64,000 nucleotides of DNA from assembly GCA_026706075.1 (NCBI GenBank), contig JAPOZM010000001.1, positions 127,257-191,256 on the forward strand, given 5' to 3'. Shown piece after piece: positions 34,204 through 42,504 of the stretch. Every line of letters starts with the position of its first letter. Position 1 is the stretch's first letter. Source of the stretch: Gemmatimonadaceae bacterium. Its GTDB lineage: Bacteria > Latescibacterota > UBA2968 > UBA8231. The translations under genes were made by a program, and so were the position numbers. The notes under the pieces were generated by a model that had not been told where the DNA came from, did not search any database, and saw only the letters and a list, made by a program, of their open reading frames with translations.

Positions 34204-36990
34204 TCAAACCCCCGGGAACTCGGGAAAGGCCCTCTGCAGGAACTGTCCGGTGTGCGAGTGCGGACAGGCGGCGACCTCCCGCGGGGTGCCCGTCACCACC
34301 ACCCGGCCGCCGTCGCCCCCGGCCCCGGGACCGAGATCGACGACGTGGTCCGAGGCGGCGATGACGTAGGGGTCGTGCTCGACGACGAGGACCGTGTCGC
34401 CGCGGTCGACCAGGCGCTGGAGCAGCTCCACGAGAAGGGCCGTGTCGTACCGGTGCAGCCCGGAGGTGGGCTCGTCCAGCAGGTAGAGGGTGCGCTCCAC
34501 CGCAGGCCGGCCGAGCTCGGCTGACAGCTTCACCCGCTGCGCCTCGCCGCCGCTGAGCCGGCCCGCGGGCTGGCCAAGACGGAGGTACCCCAGGCCGAGG
34601 TCGGCCAGCAGGTCCAGGCGGCGGGCGGCCTCGGGCACGTTGGCGAACCGGAGCCGCGCCTCGGCGACGCTCGAATCCAGCACTTCGGCGATGGACAGCC
34701 CGCCGAAGCGCACTTCCAGCACCTCCCGCCGGTAGCGCGTGCCCGAGCAGAGGCCGCAGGGGAGGGGCAGGTCCTCAAGATCCACCGCCGCGTCCGGCTC
34801 GCGGCCGGTGCCGCCGCAGCGGCCGCAGGCGCCAGCGCTGTTGAAGCTGAAGTCACCCGGACGGTAGCCGCGCAGCCGCGCCTCCGGCGACTGGGCGAAC
34901 AGCTCCCGCAGGACGGCCATGAGACCGGTGCAGGTGGCCGCGTTGGAGCGCCCCGTGCGGCCGATGGGAGACTGGTCGACGGCGACCACCCGTTGCAGGG
35001 CCTCGGACCCACGCAGCCCGTCGAAGGGCAGAGGGCGGCGTCCAGCCCCCTGCACGCGGGCGGCCAGGGCCGGGTGCAGGGTGTGATGGACGAGACTGCT
35101 CTTGCCCGAGCCCGAGACGCCGGTGACGCCCACGAGGCAGCCGAGGGGAAGGCGGAGATCAGCACCCTGCAGGTTGTGGCCCCGGGCGCCGAGGAGCTCG
35201 AGCCAGCCGCCGTCGCCGGCGGAGCGTCCGCGGCGGGCGGGCGGGTCTCCGGCAAGGGCTCGTCCGGTGGGGGTGTCGGCCGCCCGGGCCTCCCGGGGGG
35301 GACCCTGGTAGAGGAGGCGCCCGCCCTCGTCGCCGGCTCCTGGTCCGAGCTCCACGAGCAGGTCCGCGTCTCCGATCAGGTCGAGGTCGTGCTCGACGAC
35401 GAGGACGGAGTTGCCCCCGTCCCGCAGTCGTTCGAGGGCGGCCGACAGGCGCCGGGTGTCGCGTCCGTGGAGGCCGGCGCCGGGCTCGTCGAGAACGTAG
35501 AGGACCTGGGAGAGGCCCGACCCGAGAGCGGCCACGAGCTGCAGGCGCCGCAGCTCCCCCGCCGACAGGGTCGGCGCCCTCCGGTCCAGGGTGAGGTACC
35601 CGAGTCCCAGGTCGATCATCACCTCCACGCCGCGGCGGACGACGTCCAGGATGTGGTCGGCCAGGGCCTGCTGCCCGGCAGGGACGGCGACCCCGTCGAG
35701 CCACTCGGCGGCCTCGAAGAGGGTGCGCCCCTGCAGATCGCCGAGGCTCTCGCCGTCGATGCGGACGGCGCGGGACGGAGCCGACAGACGGGTGCCCCCG
35801 CACCCGGGGCATGGAGAGCCGGCCCCCTCCCCCTGAAGCTCCTCCAGCCAGGCCCGCTCGGCGTCGTCGTCGACGACCGCGGCTCTCGCGTCGAGCCAGC
35901 GGCGCAGACCGGCGAAAGGGTTTCCGCGGGCCCTGGGGCCCTCGCCCTCCCACAGGGCTTGCACAGCCCCTTCCGGCCACTCCGACAGAGGCTCCCATGG
36001 GTCGACTCCGGCGCGCCGGCAGAACGTCTCCACCTCGCGTTGCAGCCGGCGATGCCCGAAACGCTCCCACAGTACCGCCAGCGACGCCGCCGGGGGCTCG
36101 CCGGCCGACAGCAGACGCTCGAAGGAGCTGCCCGCCGACAGCCCGGAGCCGAGGCAGTCCGGGCAGGCGCCGTCCGGGCTGTTGAAACTGAACAGGGCGG
36201 CGGAGATCTCCGGAAAGGCGGCGCCGCAGGCGGCGCAGGCCGGCCGCACGCTGTAGCGCTCCTCGGCGCCGGTGGCGGGATCGAGGAGACCGAGGCGCCC
36301 CTGGCCGATCTGCACCGCCGCCTGCAGGGAGCCGCGCAGCCGGCGCCGCATCCCGTCCCTGACGGCGATGCGGTCGACGACCACCTCCGGGGACCGGCCG
36401 ACGAGGCGGGAGGCCTCCACCTCCTCCAGGACCAGGGTCTCGGTTCCGCAGCGGATCCGCCGGTAGCCGCCGCGCTCGACCTCCGCCATCAGCTCCCGGG
36501 CGCGGGCCTCCGTGGCCGGCGGCTCCAGGGGAGCGGTCACCACCAGTCGGCTGCCCCCGGGCCGCCCCGAGGCGCGCTCGAGGATCTCGTCGAAGGGGTG
36601 GGCGGCCACCGGCTCCCCGCAGTCCAGGCAGTGGGCCCGGCCCACCCGGGCCCACAGCAGACGCAGGTAGTCGGACAGTCCCGTGATCGTCGCCGTCGTC
36701 GAGCGCGACGACGGGCGGCTGCGCGCCTGGGCGATGGCCAGGGCCGGCCGCAGCCCGTCGATGCGCTGCACCCGCGGCGGCTGCAGGCGCCGGGCGAAGG
36801 CGGCGGCGGGCCCCTCCGCGGTCAGCAGGAACCGCCGCCTGGCCTCGGCGTAGAGGGTGTCGAAGGCGAGGCTGGACTTGCCCGATCCGGAGACACCGGT
36901 GAGGGCGATGAGCCGGCCGTGGGGAAGGTCCAGGTCCAGGGACCGCAGGTTGTGCTCGCGGGCGCCGCGGATCTCCAGATGGTCCTTCAC
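34204..36990 (-). CDS. UvrA-like excinuclease subunit A paralogue
   Basis: A 928-residue double ABC ATPase of the UvrA family. It begins with IRGAREHNLRSL and has Walker A GVSGSGKSS at 32-40. UvrA-type zinc motifs follow (HCLDCG, CAACG, GACPDC, PCPGCG, CGRCGG, CGLCSG). The first signature motif is altered (LSAGEL at 475-480, with DEPGAGLHGRD after it), while the second is standard (LSGGEAQR at 812-819, DEPTSGLH). The usual SAYARQFL stretch after the first Walker A is not conserved. It is probably a class II or other paralogue rather than the house-keeping UvrA. GTG 36990 overlaps the previous gene's stop as GTGA. Confidence 0.85.
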   Translation of the reverse strand: MKDHLEIRGAREHNLRSLDLDLPHGRLIALTGVSGSGKSSLAFDTLYAEARRRFLLTAEGPAAAFARRLQPPRVQRIDGLRPALAIAQARSRPSSRSTTATITGLSDYLRLLWARVGRAHCLDCGEPVAAHPFDEILERASGRPGGSRLVVTAPLEPPATEARARELMAEVERGGYRRIRCGTETLVLEEVEASRLVGRSPEVVVDRIAVRDGMRRRLRGSLQAAVQIGQGRLGLLDPATGAEERYSVRPACAACGAAFPEISAALFSFNSPDGACPDCLGSGLSAGSSFERLLSAGEPPAASLAVLWERFGHRRLQREVETFCRRAGVDPWEPLSEWPEGAVQALWEGEGPRARGNPFAGLRRWLDARAAVVDDDAERAWLEELQGEGAGSPCPGCGGTRLSAPSRAVRIDGESLGDLQGRTLFEAAEWLDGVAVPAGQQALADHILDVVRRGVEVMIDLGLGYLTLDRRAPTLSAGELRRLQLVAALGSGLSQVLYVLDEPGAGLHGRDTRRLSAALERLRDGGNSVLVVEHDLDLIGDADLLVELGPGAGDEGGRLLYQGPPREARAADTPTGRALAGDPPARRGRSAGDGGWLELLGARGHNLQGADLRLPLGCLVGVTGVSGSGKSSLVHHTLHPALAARVQGAGRRPLPFDGLRGSEALQRVVAVDQSPIGRTGRSNAATCTGLMAVLRELFAQSPEARLRGYRPGDFSFNSAGACGRCGGTGREPDAAVDLEDLPLPCGLCSGTRYRREVLEVRFGGLSIAEVLDSSVAEARLRFANVPEAARRLDLLADLGLGYLRLGQPAGRLSGGEAQRVKLSAELGRPAVERTLYLLDEPTSGLHRYDTALLVELLQRLVDRGDTVLVVEHDPYVIAASDHVVDLGPGAGGDGGRVVVTGTPREVAACPHSHTGQFLQRAFPEFPGV

Positions 36991-37709
36991 CGAGAGGCGT
37001 CCCACGGCCGCTCCCGGCCCAGCTCCCGGGAAGCGCGCTCGTGGTCCTCCAGCGAGTCGATCTCGAACCACGGGAGATCGCCGGCCTCCACGGCGCGCAG
37101 GCTTCCCGTCCGGATCAGGGGTCCGTACGCGGCGGTGGGGTAGACCGCTCCCTCGCCTCCCTCCACCAGCCGTCGGACCTCGCTCCGGATCATCGCCGAC
37201 CCGGCCTCGTCGAACCGGACCAGCTGCACGCTCACGGCATGGGCGGCGGCCGGGTCCAGGTGCTTGCCGATCTCCGTCACCCGGCCCGAGCCGTCGATCC
37301 GCACGTTCATCTCCCCTTCCTCCCTGGCCGCACGGGAGTCGACGGCGATGGCGCTGTCCGGTCCTTCCTCCAGGCGCTCGAGGACGGCCCGGTCGAAGAG
37401 GATATCGCAGTTGAACAGGAAGGCGTCTCCCTCCAGGCACCCGAGGGCGTGATGGAGGGACTCGATGCTGTTCGTCGTCCGCCAGGCGTCGTTGACCACG
37501 CAACGGGCCCGGCTCCCGAGATGGCGGCGGACCTGCCCGGCCTCGTAGCCGGTGACGACGACGACTTCGCGCACTCCCACGCCCGCCAGCGCCTCGAGCT
37601 GGCGATCGATGAGGGCCCGGCCGGCCACCGGCACCAGGCACTTCGGCCGGCCCTCGGTGAGCGGGCGGAGCCGGGTCCCGGCCCCGGCGGCGAGGATGAT
37701 GGCGCGCAG
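36987..37709 (-). CDS. LicC-like nucleotidyltransferase, probable CTG start
   Basis: A 240-residue sugar/alcohol-phosphate nucleotidyltransferase. The signature RAIILAAGAGTRLRPLTEGRPKCLVPV lies upstream of the first ATG/GTG-class codon (GTG 37634), so the gene must start earlier. The only fitting codon is CTG at 37709, with GGAG seven to eight bases upstream. No ATG, GTG or TTG is in frame between the promoter and it. Later motifs are TTNSIESLHHAL, NCDILFD and EGEMNVRID, and WFEIDSLEDHERA near the C-terminus, as in choline-phosphate or related cytidylyltransferases. It overlaps the UvrA-like gene by four bases. Confidence 0.78.
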   Translation of the reverse strand: MRAIILAAGAGTRLRPLTEGRPKCLVPVAGRALIDRQLEALAGVGVREVVVVTGYEAGQVRRHLGSRARCVVNDAWRTTNSIESLHHALGCLEGDAFLFNCDILFDRAVLERLEEGPDSAIAVDSRAAREEGEMNVRIDGSGRVTEIGKHLDPAAAHAVSVQLVRFDEAGSAMIRSEVRRLVEGGEGAVYPTAAYGPLIRTGSLRAVEAGDLPWFEIDSLEDHERASRELGRERPWDASR

Positions 37710-37738
37710 GGGGAATCTCCGTGCCGGAGGATGGGGCC

Positions 37739-37767
37739 GGTATACGGCCCGCGGGCTGAAACGTCAA
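37739..37767 (-). promoter_or_regulatory. Sigma70-type promoter for the nucleotidyltransferase/UvrA-like operon
   Basis: TTGACG (37762-37767) and TATACC (37739-37744) with 17 bases between on the minus strand. Initiation near 37732 leaves a leader of about 23 bases before the CTG start at 37709. Confidence 0.65.
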
Positions 37768-37821
37768 TATACGGTGGTCTCGACGGGCGCCGGGCAGGCG
37801 CCCGCCCGAGACTCCATGTCG

Positions 37822-37851
37822 TTGGCCCGGAGGCAGGTCTATGGCTACATT
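37822..37851 (+). promoter_or_regulatory. Possible weak promoter for the 37.9-46.8 kb operon
   Basis: TTGGCC (37822-37827) and TACATT (37846-37851) with 18 bases between, on the plus strand. The boxes are weaker than the divergent minus-strand promoter, but this is the only candidate seen ahead of the operon. Confidence 0.4.
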
Positions 37852-37953
37852 CGATCGCGGTCCATGCCTGCGGTCCCGCAGCCTCCGGAGGCGCCTCCGT
37901 TTGTCCATGCCCGGACGCCCCGTCGTCTCCGTTCGCCCAGCACGCCGAAACCC

Positions 37954-38718
37954 TTGAACGCACTGATTCTGGCCGCCGGCCGTGGCCGCCGCCTTCTGCC
38001 GTACACTTCGGAGCGGCCCAAGTGCCTCCTGCAGGTGGGGCCGTGCACGATCCTCGAGCACCAGCTCCAGCGCCTCTCGGCGGCGGGGGTGGAACGGGTG
38101 ACCATCGTCGCCGGCTTCGGGGCCGAGGCGGTGCGCCGCCGGGCACAGGCCTGCGGCCCCCCCCACGTGCGGGTCGTCTACAACCCCTTCTTCGCCATCT
38201 CCGACAACCTGGTCAGCCTGTGGTCGGCGCGCTCCGAGATCGGCGAGGACACGCTGCTGCTCAACGGCGACAACGTCTTCCATCCCGCCGTCCTGGAGCC
38301 CCTGCTCGACGCCGACCCCGGGCCCTGCACCCTCCTCGTGCACCGGAAGTCCGCCTACGACGAGGACGACATGAAGGTGGCCCTGCGCGGCAGCCGCCTG
38401 ACCGGGATCGGAAAGGGCCTCCTTGCCGCGCAGGCGCAGGCGGAGTCGATCGGCATCATGCGCATCGCCGGCGACGGCGGCCGGCTGCTGCGCCGGGTCC
38501 TCGAGGAGGCGGTGGAGGACGCTGACGCCATGCACGGATTCTACCTCGACGGCGTGCGGCGCATGGCAGAGGCCGGATGCCGGGTCCGCTGTGTCGACAT
38601 CGGCAGCCTGCCATGGTCGGACGTCGACACCGCCGATGACCTGCTCGAGGTGCGCCTTCACGTCGAGGCCTACGAGGCCGGCGCCCCGGAGGCCGCGGCG
38701 CTGCGGGAGCCGGCATGA
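37954..38718 (+). CDS. Nucleotidyltransferase, inositol-1-phosphate cytidylyltransferase-like
   Basis: A 254-residue nucleotidyltransferase. The signature NALILAAGRGRRLLPYTSERPKCLLQV is at the start, with FFAISDNLVSLWS and NGDNVFHP following. DEDDMKVAL and DVDTADDLLEV close the sequence, matching the LicC/IPCT group that couples CTP to a phosphorylated alcohol. The next gene encodes a CDP-alcohol phosphatidyltransferase, so the product is likely a CDP-alcohol (inositol, choline or similar). The start is TTG 37954, where the family begins. An in-frame ATG at 37864 would add a proline-rich 30-residue extension and lies only a few bases after the weak predicted start site. The last bases overlap the next ATG. 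Confidence 0.8.
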   Translation: MNALILAAGRGRRLLPYTSERPKCLLQVGPCTILEHQLQRLSAAGVERVTIVAGFGAEAVRRRAQACGPPHVRVVYNPFFAISDNLVSLWSARSEIGEDTLLLNGDNVFHPAVLEPLLDADPGPCTLLVHRKSAYDEDDMKVALRGSRLTGIGKGLLAAQAQAESIGIMRIAGDGGRLLRRVLEEAVEDADAMHGFYLDGVRRMAEAGCRVRCVDIGSLPWSDVDTADDLLEVRLHVEAYEAGAPEAAALREPA

Positions 38719-40082
38719 CCGGAGGACTGCTGCTGTTCGAGGACAGCCCCCGCGGCTCCTGGACCGCGGGGTGCCGCTTCGGCGGACTGACCACCCTCGA
38801 GCGCGGTATCCTGACCATGGCCCGTGCCGGTGTGGACCGCCTTCTCGTGGCCGTGCCCGCGGGGCTCTCCGCTCCCGGCCGGCGGGTCCGCCGGCTCGAT
38901 ATCGACCTGGAGATCGCCGACTGGGGGGATTCCCCGCGCACCACCTTCGGCCCCTCGGAAGAGGTGCTGATCCTGCTGGGGGACCACGTCCACCACCACT
39001 CCTCCCTCACGGCCCTGGTCGAGTCGGGCGCCTCGGGCGACGGGCTGGTGGTGCAGGTCTCGCCCGCGCCCGGCCAGGAGGGGCTCTCCTTCCTCCCCCC
39101 TGGCGTCGCGGCCGGCGGCGGCGACCCCGGGTTGGTCAGCACGGGAGCGCTGCTCTGCGACGGCTCCCTGCAGCCGCATCAGCTCGTCGGCCGCGGCGGG
39201 CCCGCCCTCGAGTTCCTCCGGGGCCGGGCTGCCGGCCGCGGGGTGCGCACCACCGAGGGCGATCCGTCCCTTTGGCGCCGCGTCGAGGACCGCCGCGGCG
39301 CCCGGCAGGCCAAGGCCATGCTCTTCGGGCAGGTGACCAAGAAGACCAGCGGCCCGGTCTCTCGCCACATCAACGCCCGGCTGTCGATCCCCATCAGCAA
39401 GGTGCTGGTCGAGACCGGCCTGTCGCCGCACCTGGTTACGGTCCTCCTGGTGCTGACCACCGGTCTCGCCGCCGCCTGGCTGATCTCGGATCCGGAACCC
39501 TACTGGCGGCTGGCCCTGGCGGGGTTCCTGTGGCAGATGGCGGCCGTCCTCGACCGCTGCGACGGGGAGATCGCCCGGGTCAAGCTGTGCGAGTCCAGAT
39601 TCGGCGCCTGGTTCGATACAGTGACCGACAACCTGGCCTACGTAGCCGCCTACGCCGCCTTCCTCAAGGCCGCCCACGGGCTGCACCCCGGGCAGCCCCT
39701 CTACCTCTACGCCGGCCTGTCGGCGGTGGCCGCCATGTTCCTCAGCCTCGGGATCATGTACCACTACGCCCTGCGCACCGGGTCGGGGTCGCTGCAGAAC
39801 TACATCGTCGGCTTCGCGCGCCACGTGCCGCGGGAGGAGAAGGGCGCCCTCTACCGCGCCCTCGAGCGCTACGCCTTCCTGTCGAAGCGCGACTCCTTCG
39901 CCTTCGTGCACTTCGTCTTCGCCCTCCTCGGCGCCTTCGATCTGATCTACCTGTTCACGGTGGGAGGTCTGCACCTGTTCGCCATCGGCGTGCTGCTGTC
40001 GCGGGGCAAGATGCTCGCCGCCCACCGGCGCCGCTCCGACGCGGCGGCCGAAGGCCCGCCCCCCGAGGTCGGCGGCCGGTGA
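38715..40082 (+). CDS. CDP-alcohol phosphatidyltransferase with N-terminal degenerate nucleotidyltransferase domain (DIPPS-like)
   Basis: A 455-residue two-part protein. Residues about 1-200 resemble a nucleotidyltransferase scaffold (LLLFEDSPRGSW, GLTTLERGIL, VLILLGDHV) but lack the LAAGxGxR signature, so this part is probably inactive. The C-terminal part is a membrane CDP-alcohol phosphatidyltransferase with the complete motif D283-G284-x2-A287-R288-x8-G297-x3-D301-x3-D305, plus several membrane helices. The layout mirrors bifunctional IPCT/DIPPS proteins that make phosphodiesters of inositol from CDP-inositol. The ATG overlaps the preceding stop as ATGA. Confidence 0.83.
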   Translation: MTGGLLLFEDSPRGSWTAGCRFGGLTTLERGILTMARAGVDRLLVAVPAGLSAPGRRVRRLDIDLEIADWGDSPRTTFGPSEEVLILLGDHVHHHSSLTALVESGASGDGLVVQVSPAPGQEGLSFLPPGVAAGGGDPGLVSTGALLCDGSLQPHQLVGRGGPALEFLRGRAAGRGVRTTEGDPSLWRRVEDRRGARQAKAMLFGQVTKKTSGPVSRHINARLSIPISKVLVETGLSPHLVTVLLVLTTGLAAAWLISDPEPYWRLALAGFLWQMAAVLDRCDGEIARVKLCESRFGAWFDTVTDNLAYVAAYAAFLKAAHGLHPGQPLYLYAGLSAVAAMFLSLGIMYHYALRTGSGSLQNYIVGFARHVPREEKGALYRALERYAFLSKRDSFAFVHFVFALLGAFDLIYLFTVGGLHLFAIGVLLSRGKMLAAHRRRSDAAAEGPPPEVGGR

Positions 40083-41140
40083 AAGTCATCCGCTTCCTCC
40101 TGCCGGGCCTGGGGGTGGTTCTACTCGGCGGACTGGTCGGCGCCCTCGGCGTGGACGAGATCCTCCACAACCTGGCCGTCATGCGCTGGGCCTTCCTCTA
40201 CGTGGTCCTCCTGGCCCTCGCGTGGCACGTGACCAACTCGCTGGCCTGGAGCTGCGCCTTTCCCGCCGACGGCTTTCGCCCGCGCCTGTCCCTCCTGTTC
40301 ATGTGCAAGCTCGCCGGCGAGGCCGTCAACCAGCTGACACCCCTGGCCAACCTCGGAGGCGAGCCCCTCAAGGCCTTCCTGCTCCGCCGCCAGTCGCCGG
40401 TCTCGCGCGGACTGGCCTCGGTGGTCGTCAACAAGGCGGCCCAGGTCTTCACCGGACTGCTGTTCACGGCCGCCGGACTGGGGCTGGTGACCTATTCCTG
40501 GGAGGTGCCGCTGGCGGTGCCCATGCCGGTGCGCGGCGGTCTGGCCCTGCTGCTCCTGGCTGCCGTTCTCCTGACCTGGGTGGCCTACCGCAGCCACAGG
40601 CGCATGTTCACGGCGCTCCTCGGCTGCACCCGCCGCTGCGGCCTCGGCCTGGAGAGGATCGAACGTCTGCGGGCCCGTGCCGCGGACATCGACTACCACA
40701 TCTCCCGCTTCTTCCGGCAGCACAAGGGCCGCTTCGGCCTGGTGCTGCTGTTCCACGCCTGCGGCTGGCTCCTGGGCGCCTGCGAGACCTTCGTGATCCT
40801 GCGGGCCCTCGGGGCCGGCATCGACTTCGAGATCGCCTTCCTCATCGCCTCGCTGACGGTGGTGATCAACGGCCTGTTCTTCTTCATGCCTTCCAACATC
40901 GGCGTTCTCGAAGGGGGTCAGGTCTTCCTTTTCCTCACCCTCGGACTGGACCCGGCGGCGGGCCTGTCCCTGGGCATCGTCAAGCGCATGCGCAAGCTCA
41001 TGTGGATCTCCGTGGGCTGGTTGTTCCTCACCCACCTGAGCCGGTCCATGGGGCGCGCCTCGGTCCCCGGGGCCGCGGTGGCCGCCGCCGCGGCCTCTCC
41101 GGGCGCCGGGCGGGCCCTGCGCCAAGGCGCGATCTCTTGA
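40079..41140 (+). CDS. UPF0104/LPG-synthase-TM-like integral membrane protein (putative flippase)
   Basis: A 353-residue polytopic protein with about eight hydrophobic segments. Family features are AWHVTNSLAWSCAF, a GEAVNQLTPLANLGGEPLKAFLL stretch and FFFMPSNIGVLEGGQVFLF near the end. This matches the lysylphosphatidylglycerol synthase TM (UPF0104/AglD-like) family, whose members flip or transfer lipid-linked groups. Its place after a lipid synthase suggests that it moves the product across the inner membrane. GTG 40079 overlaps the preceding stop (GTGA). A longer open frame upstream is read-through. Confidence 0.83.
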   Translation: MKVIRFLLPGLGVVLLGGLVGALGVDEILHNLAVMRWAFLYVVLLALAWHVTNSLAWSCAFPADGFRPRLSLLFMCKLAGEAVNQLTPLANLGGEPLKAFLLRRQSPVSRGLASVVVNKAAQVFTGLLFTAAGLGLVTYSWEVPLAVPMPVRGGLALLLLAAVLLTWVAYRSHRRMFTALLGCTRRCGLGLERIERLRARAADIDYHISRFFRQHKGRFGLVLLFHACGWLLGACETFVILRALGAGIDFEIAFLIASLTVVINGLFFFMPSNIGVLEGGQVFLFLTLGLDPAAGLSLGIVKRMRKLMWISVGWLFLTHLSRSMGRASVPGAAVAAAAASPGAGRALRQGAIS

Positions 41141-42504
41141 ACCTGTCCGCGCTCCTCTGCCTCGCCGCCCTGGGCGCCCTCCTCCACGCACGGCCGGACG
41201 CCGCCGGGGCCGCCGCCCCGGAAGGGCCCCCCGTGTACGGCCTCGACCGGCTCGTGGCCATGGCCCGCGAGGGCAGCCCGGAGGTGGCGGCGGCGCGCTG
41301 GAACCTGCAGGACGCCCGCGCCCAGCTGCGCCAGGCCCGCGCTGCCCGCTTTCTGCCGCGGCTCCGCCTCGAGGGCTTCGGCGGCCTCGTCCCGGACGCG
41401 CGGGGCGATGTCTTCCATCCGCCGCGGGACACCTCCGGCGTGCGCCCCCTGGGTCCCTTTGTGCGCACCGAGCTCGAGTTCACCCAGCCCCTCTACACTT
41501 TCGGCCACCTCTCCGGCCTGCGGACCGCCGCCGAGCACGGCCTGGCGGTCGAGAGGGCCGCCCTCGAGGAGACCCGCCAGGAGGTCGCCCTGGAGGTCAA
41601 GGAGCTCTACTACGGGATGCTCCTGGCCGGCGACCTGTCGGCCCTCGCCCGGCGCCTGCGCCGGGAGCTGGAGGACCGGGAGTCGGAGGTGAACGCCGAC
41701 GACCCCGACATTCCTCTGGGCGTGCCCTACCGCCTGCAGCTGGCCCTGCTGGAGCTCCGAGACCGCGAGGCCGAGCTCGAAGACCAGTTGCGCCTGGCGC
41801 GCTCGGCCCTGTCGTGGAGGGCGGGCCTGCCGGAGGACGAGCCCTTCGAACTGGCCGAGACCCGGCTCGAGCCCGTGGAGGCCGAGATTCCTCCCCTCGA
41901 CGAGCTGCTGGAGCGGGCCCTGAGACACCGGCCGGACTGGCGCCGTCTGCGCGCCGGAGTGGCCGCCCGCCGGGCCCAGGAGCAGGCCGCGCGCAGCGCC
42001 TGGTATCCCCAGCTCTTCCTCGCCGGGGGCCTGCGCTACGCCGCGGCCCCGGGGCGGACGGATCAGCGGAACCCTTTCGTCAAGGACGAGTTCAACCTCT
42101 TCAGCGGGGCCGTCGTCCTGGGCCTGCGCCAGTCCTTCGAGATCGGCCTCATCGGCGCCGAGGTGGACCGGGCGAGGGCCCGGCGCATGCAGCTGGAGGC
42201 CCGGGAGCGCAGCGGCGCGCAGGGCATCCGCCTCGAGATCGACCAGGCCCTCAAGGAGTACGAGGGGGCCCGGAGAGAGCTGGACTCGGCCCGGCGGGGA
42301 CGTGACCTGACGCGGGAGTGGCTTCGGATCGCGCGCGACGAATACGACCTGGACCCGGCCCGGATCAAGGATCTGGTGAGCGCCTTCGAGAGCTTCGCCG
42401 ACTCCGAGCAGGCCTACCATGAAGCCGTGTACGAGCACAACGTGAGGCTCGCCGGCCTCGAGCGCGTCGTCGGCTGCGCCCTCGGCCCGGGGAGCCCGGA
42501 ATGA
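41137..42504 (+). CDS. TolC-family outer membrane efflux protein
   Basis: A 455-residue outer-membrane channel protein. A short hydrophobic signal (NLSALLCLAALGALLHA) precedes LDRLVAMAREGSPEVAAARW and the two coiled-coil repeats typical of OEP/TolC. RTELEFTQPLYTFG and the matching VLGLRQSFEIG occupy the expected beta-strand positions in each repeat. No dedicated membrane-fusion protein lies near it, yet an RND protein follows three genes later. TTG 41137 overlaps the preceding stop (TTGA). Confidence 0.87.
   Translation: MNLSALLCLAALGALLHARPDAAGAAAPEGPPVYGLDRLVAMAREGSPEVAAARWNLQDARAQLRQARAARFLPRLRLEGFGGLVPDARGDVFHPPRDTSGVRPLGPFVRTELEFTQPLYTFGHLSGLRTAAEHGLAVERAALEETRQEVALEVKELYYGMLLAGDLSALARRLRRELEDRESEVNADDPDIPLGVPYRLQLALLELRDREAELEDQLRLARSALSWRAGLPEDEPFELAETRLEPVEAEIPPLDELLERALRHRPDWRRLRAGVAARRAQEQAARSAWYPQLFLAGGLRYAAAPGRTDQRNPFVKDEFNLFSGAVVLGLRQSFEIGLIGAEVDRARARRMQLEARERSGAQGIRLEIDQALKEYEGARRELDSARRGRDLTREWLRIARDEYDLDPARIKDLVSAFESFADSEQAYHEAVYEHNVRLAGLERVVGCALGPGSPE

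Noticed and set aside
34204..38661. A single open frame of 1485 codons spanning the UvrA-like gene and further upstream
   Set aside because: The first 557 codons run antisense to or out of frame with two nucleotidyltransferase genes. UvrA homology begins exactly at GTG 36990.
38423..41140. A 905-codon plus-strand frame joining the lipid synthase region and the UPF0104 protein
   Set aside because: Only the part from GTG 40079 encodes membrane helices of a known family. Before that it is out of frame with two clear genes.
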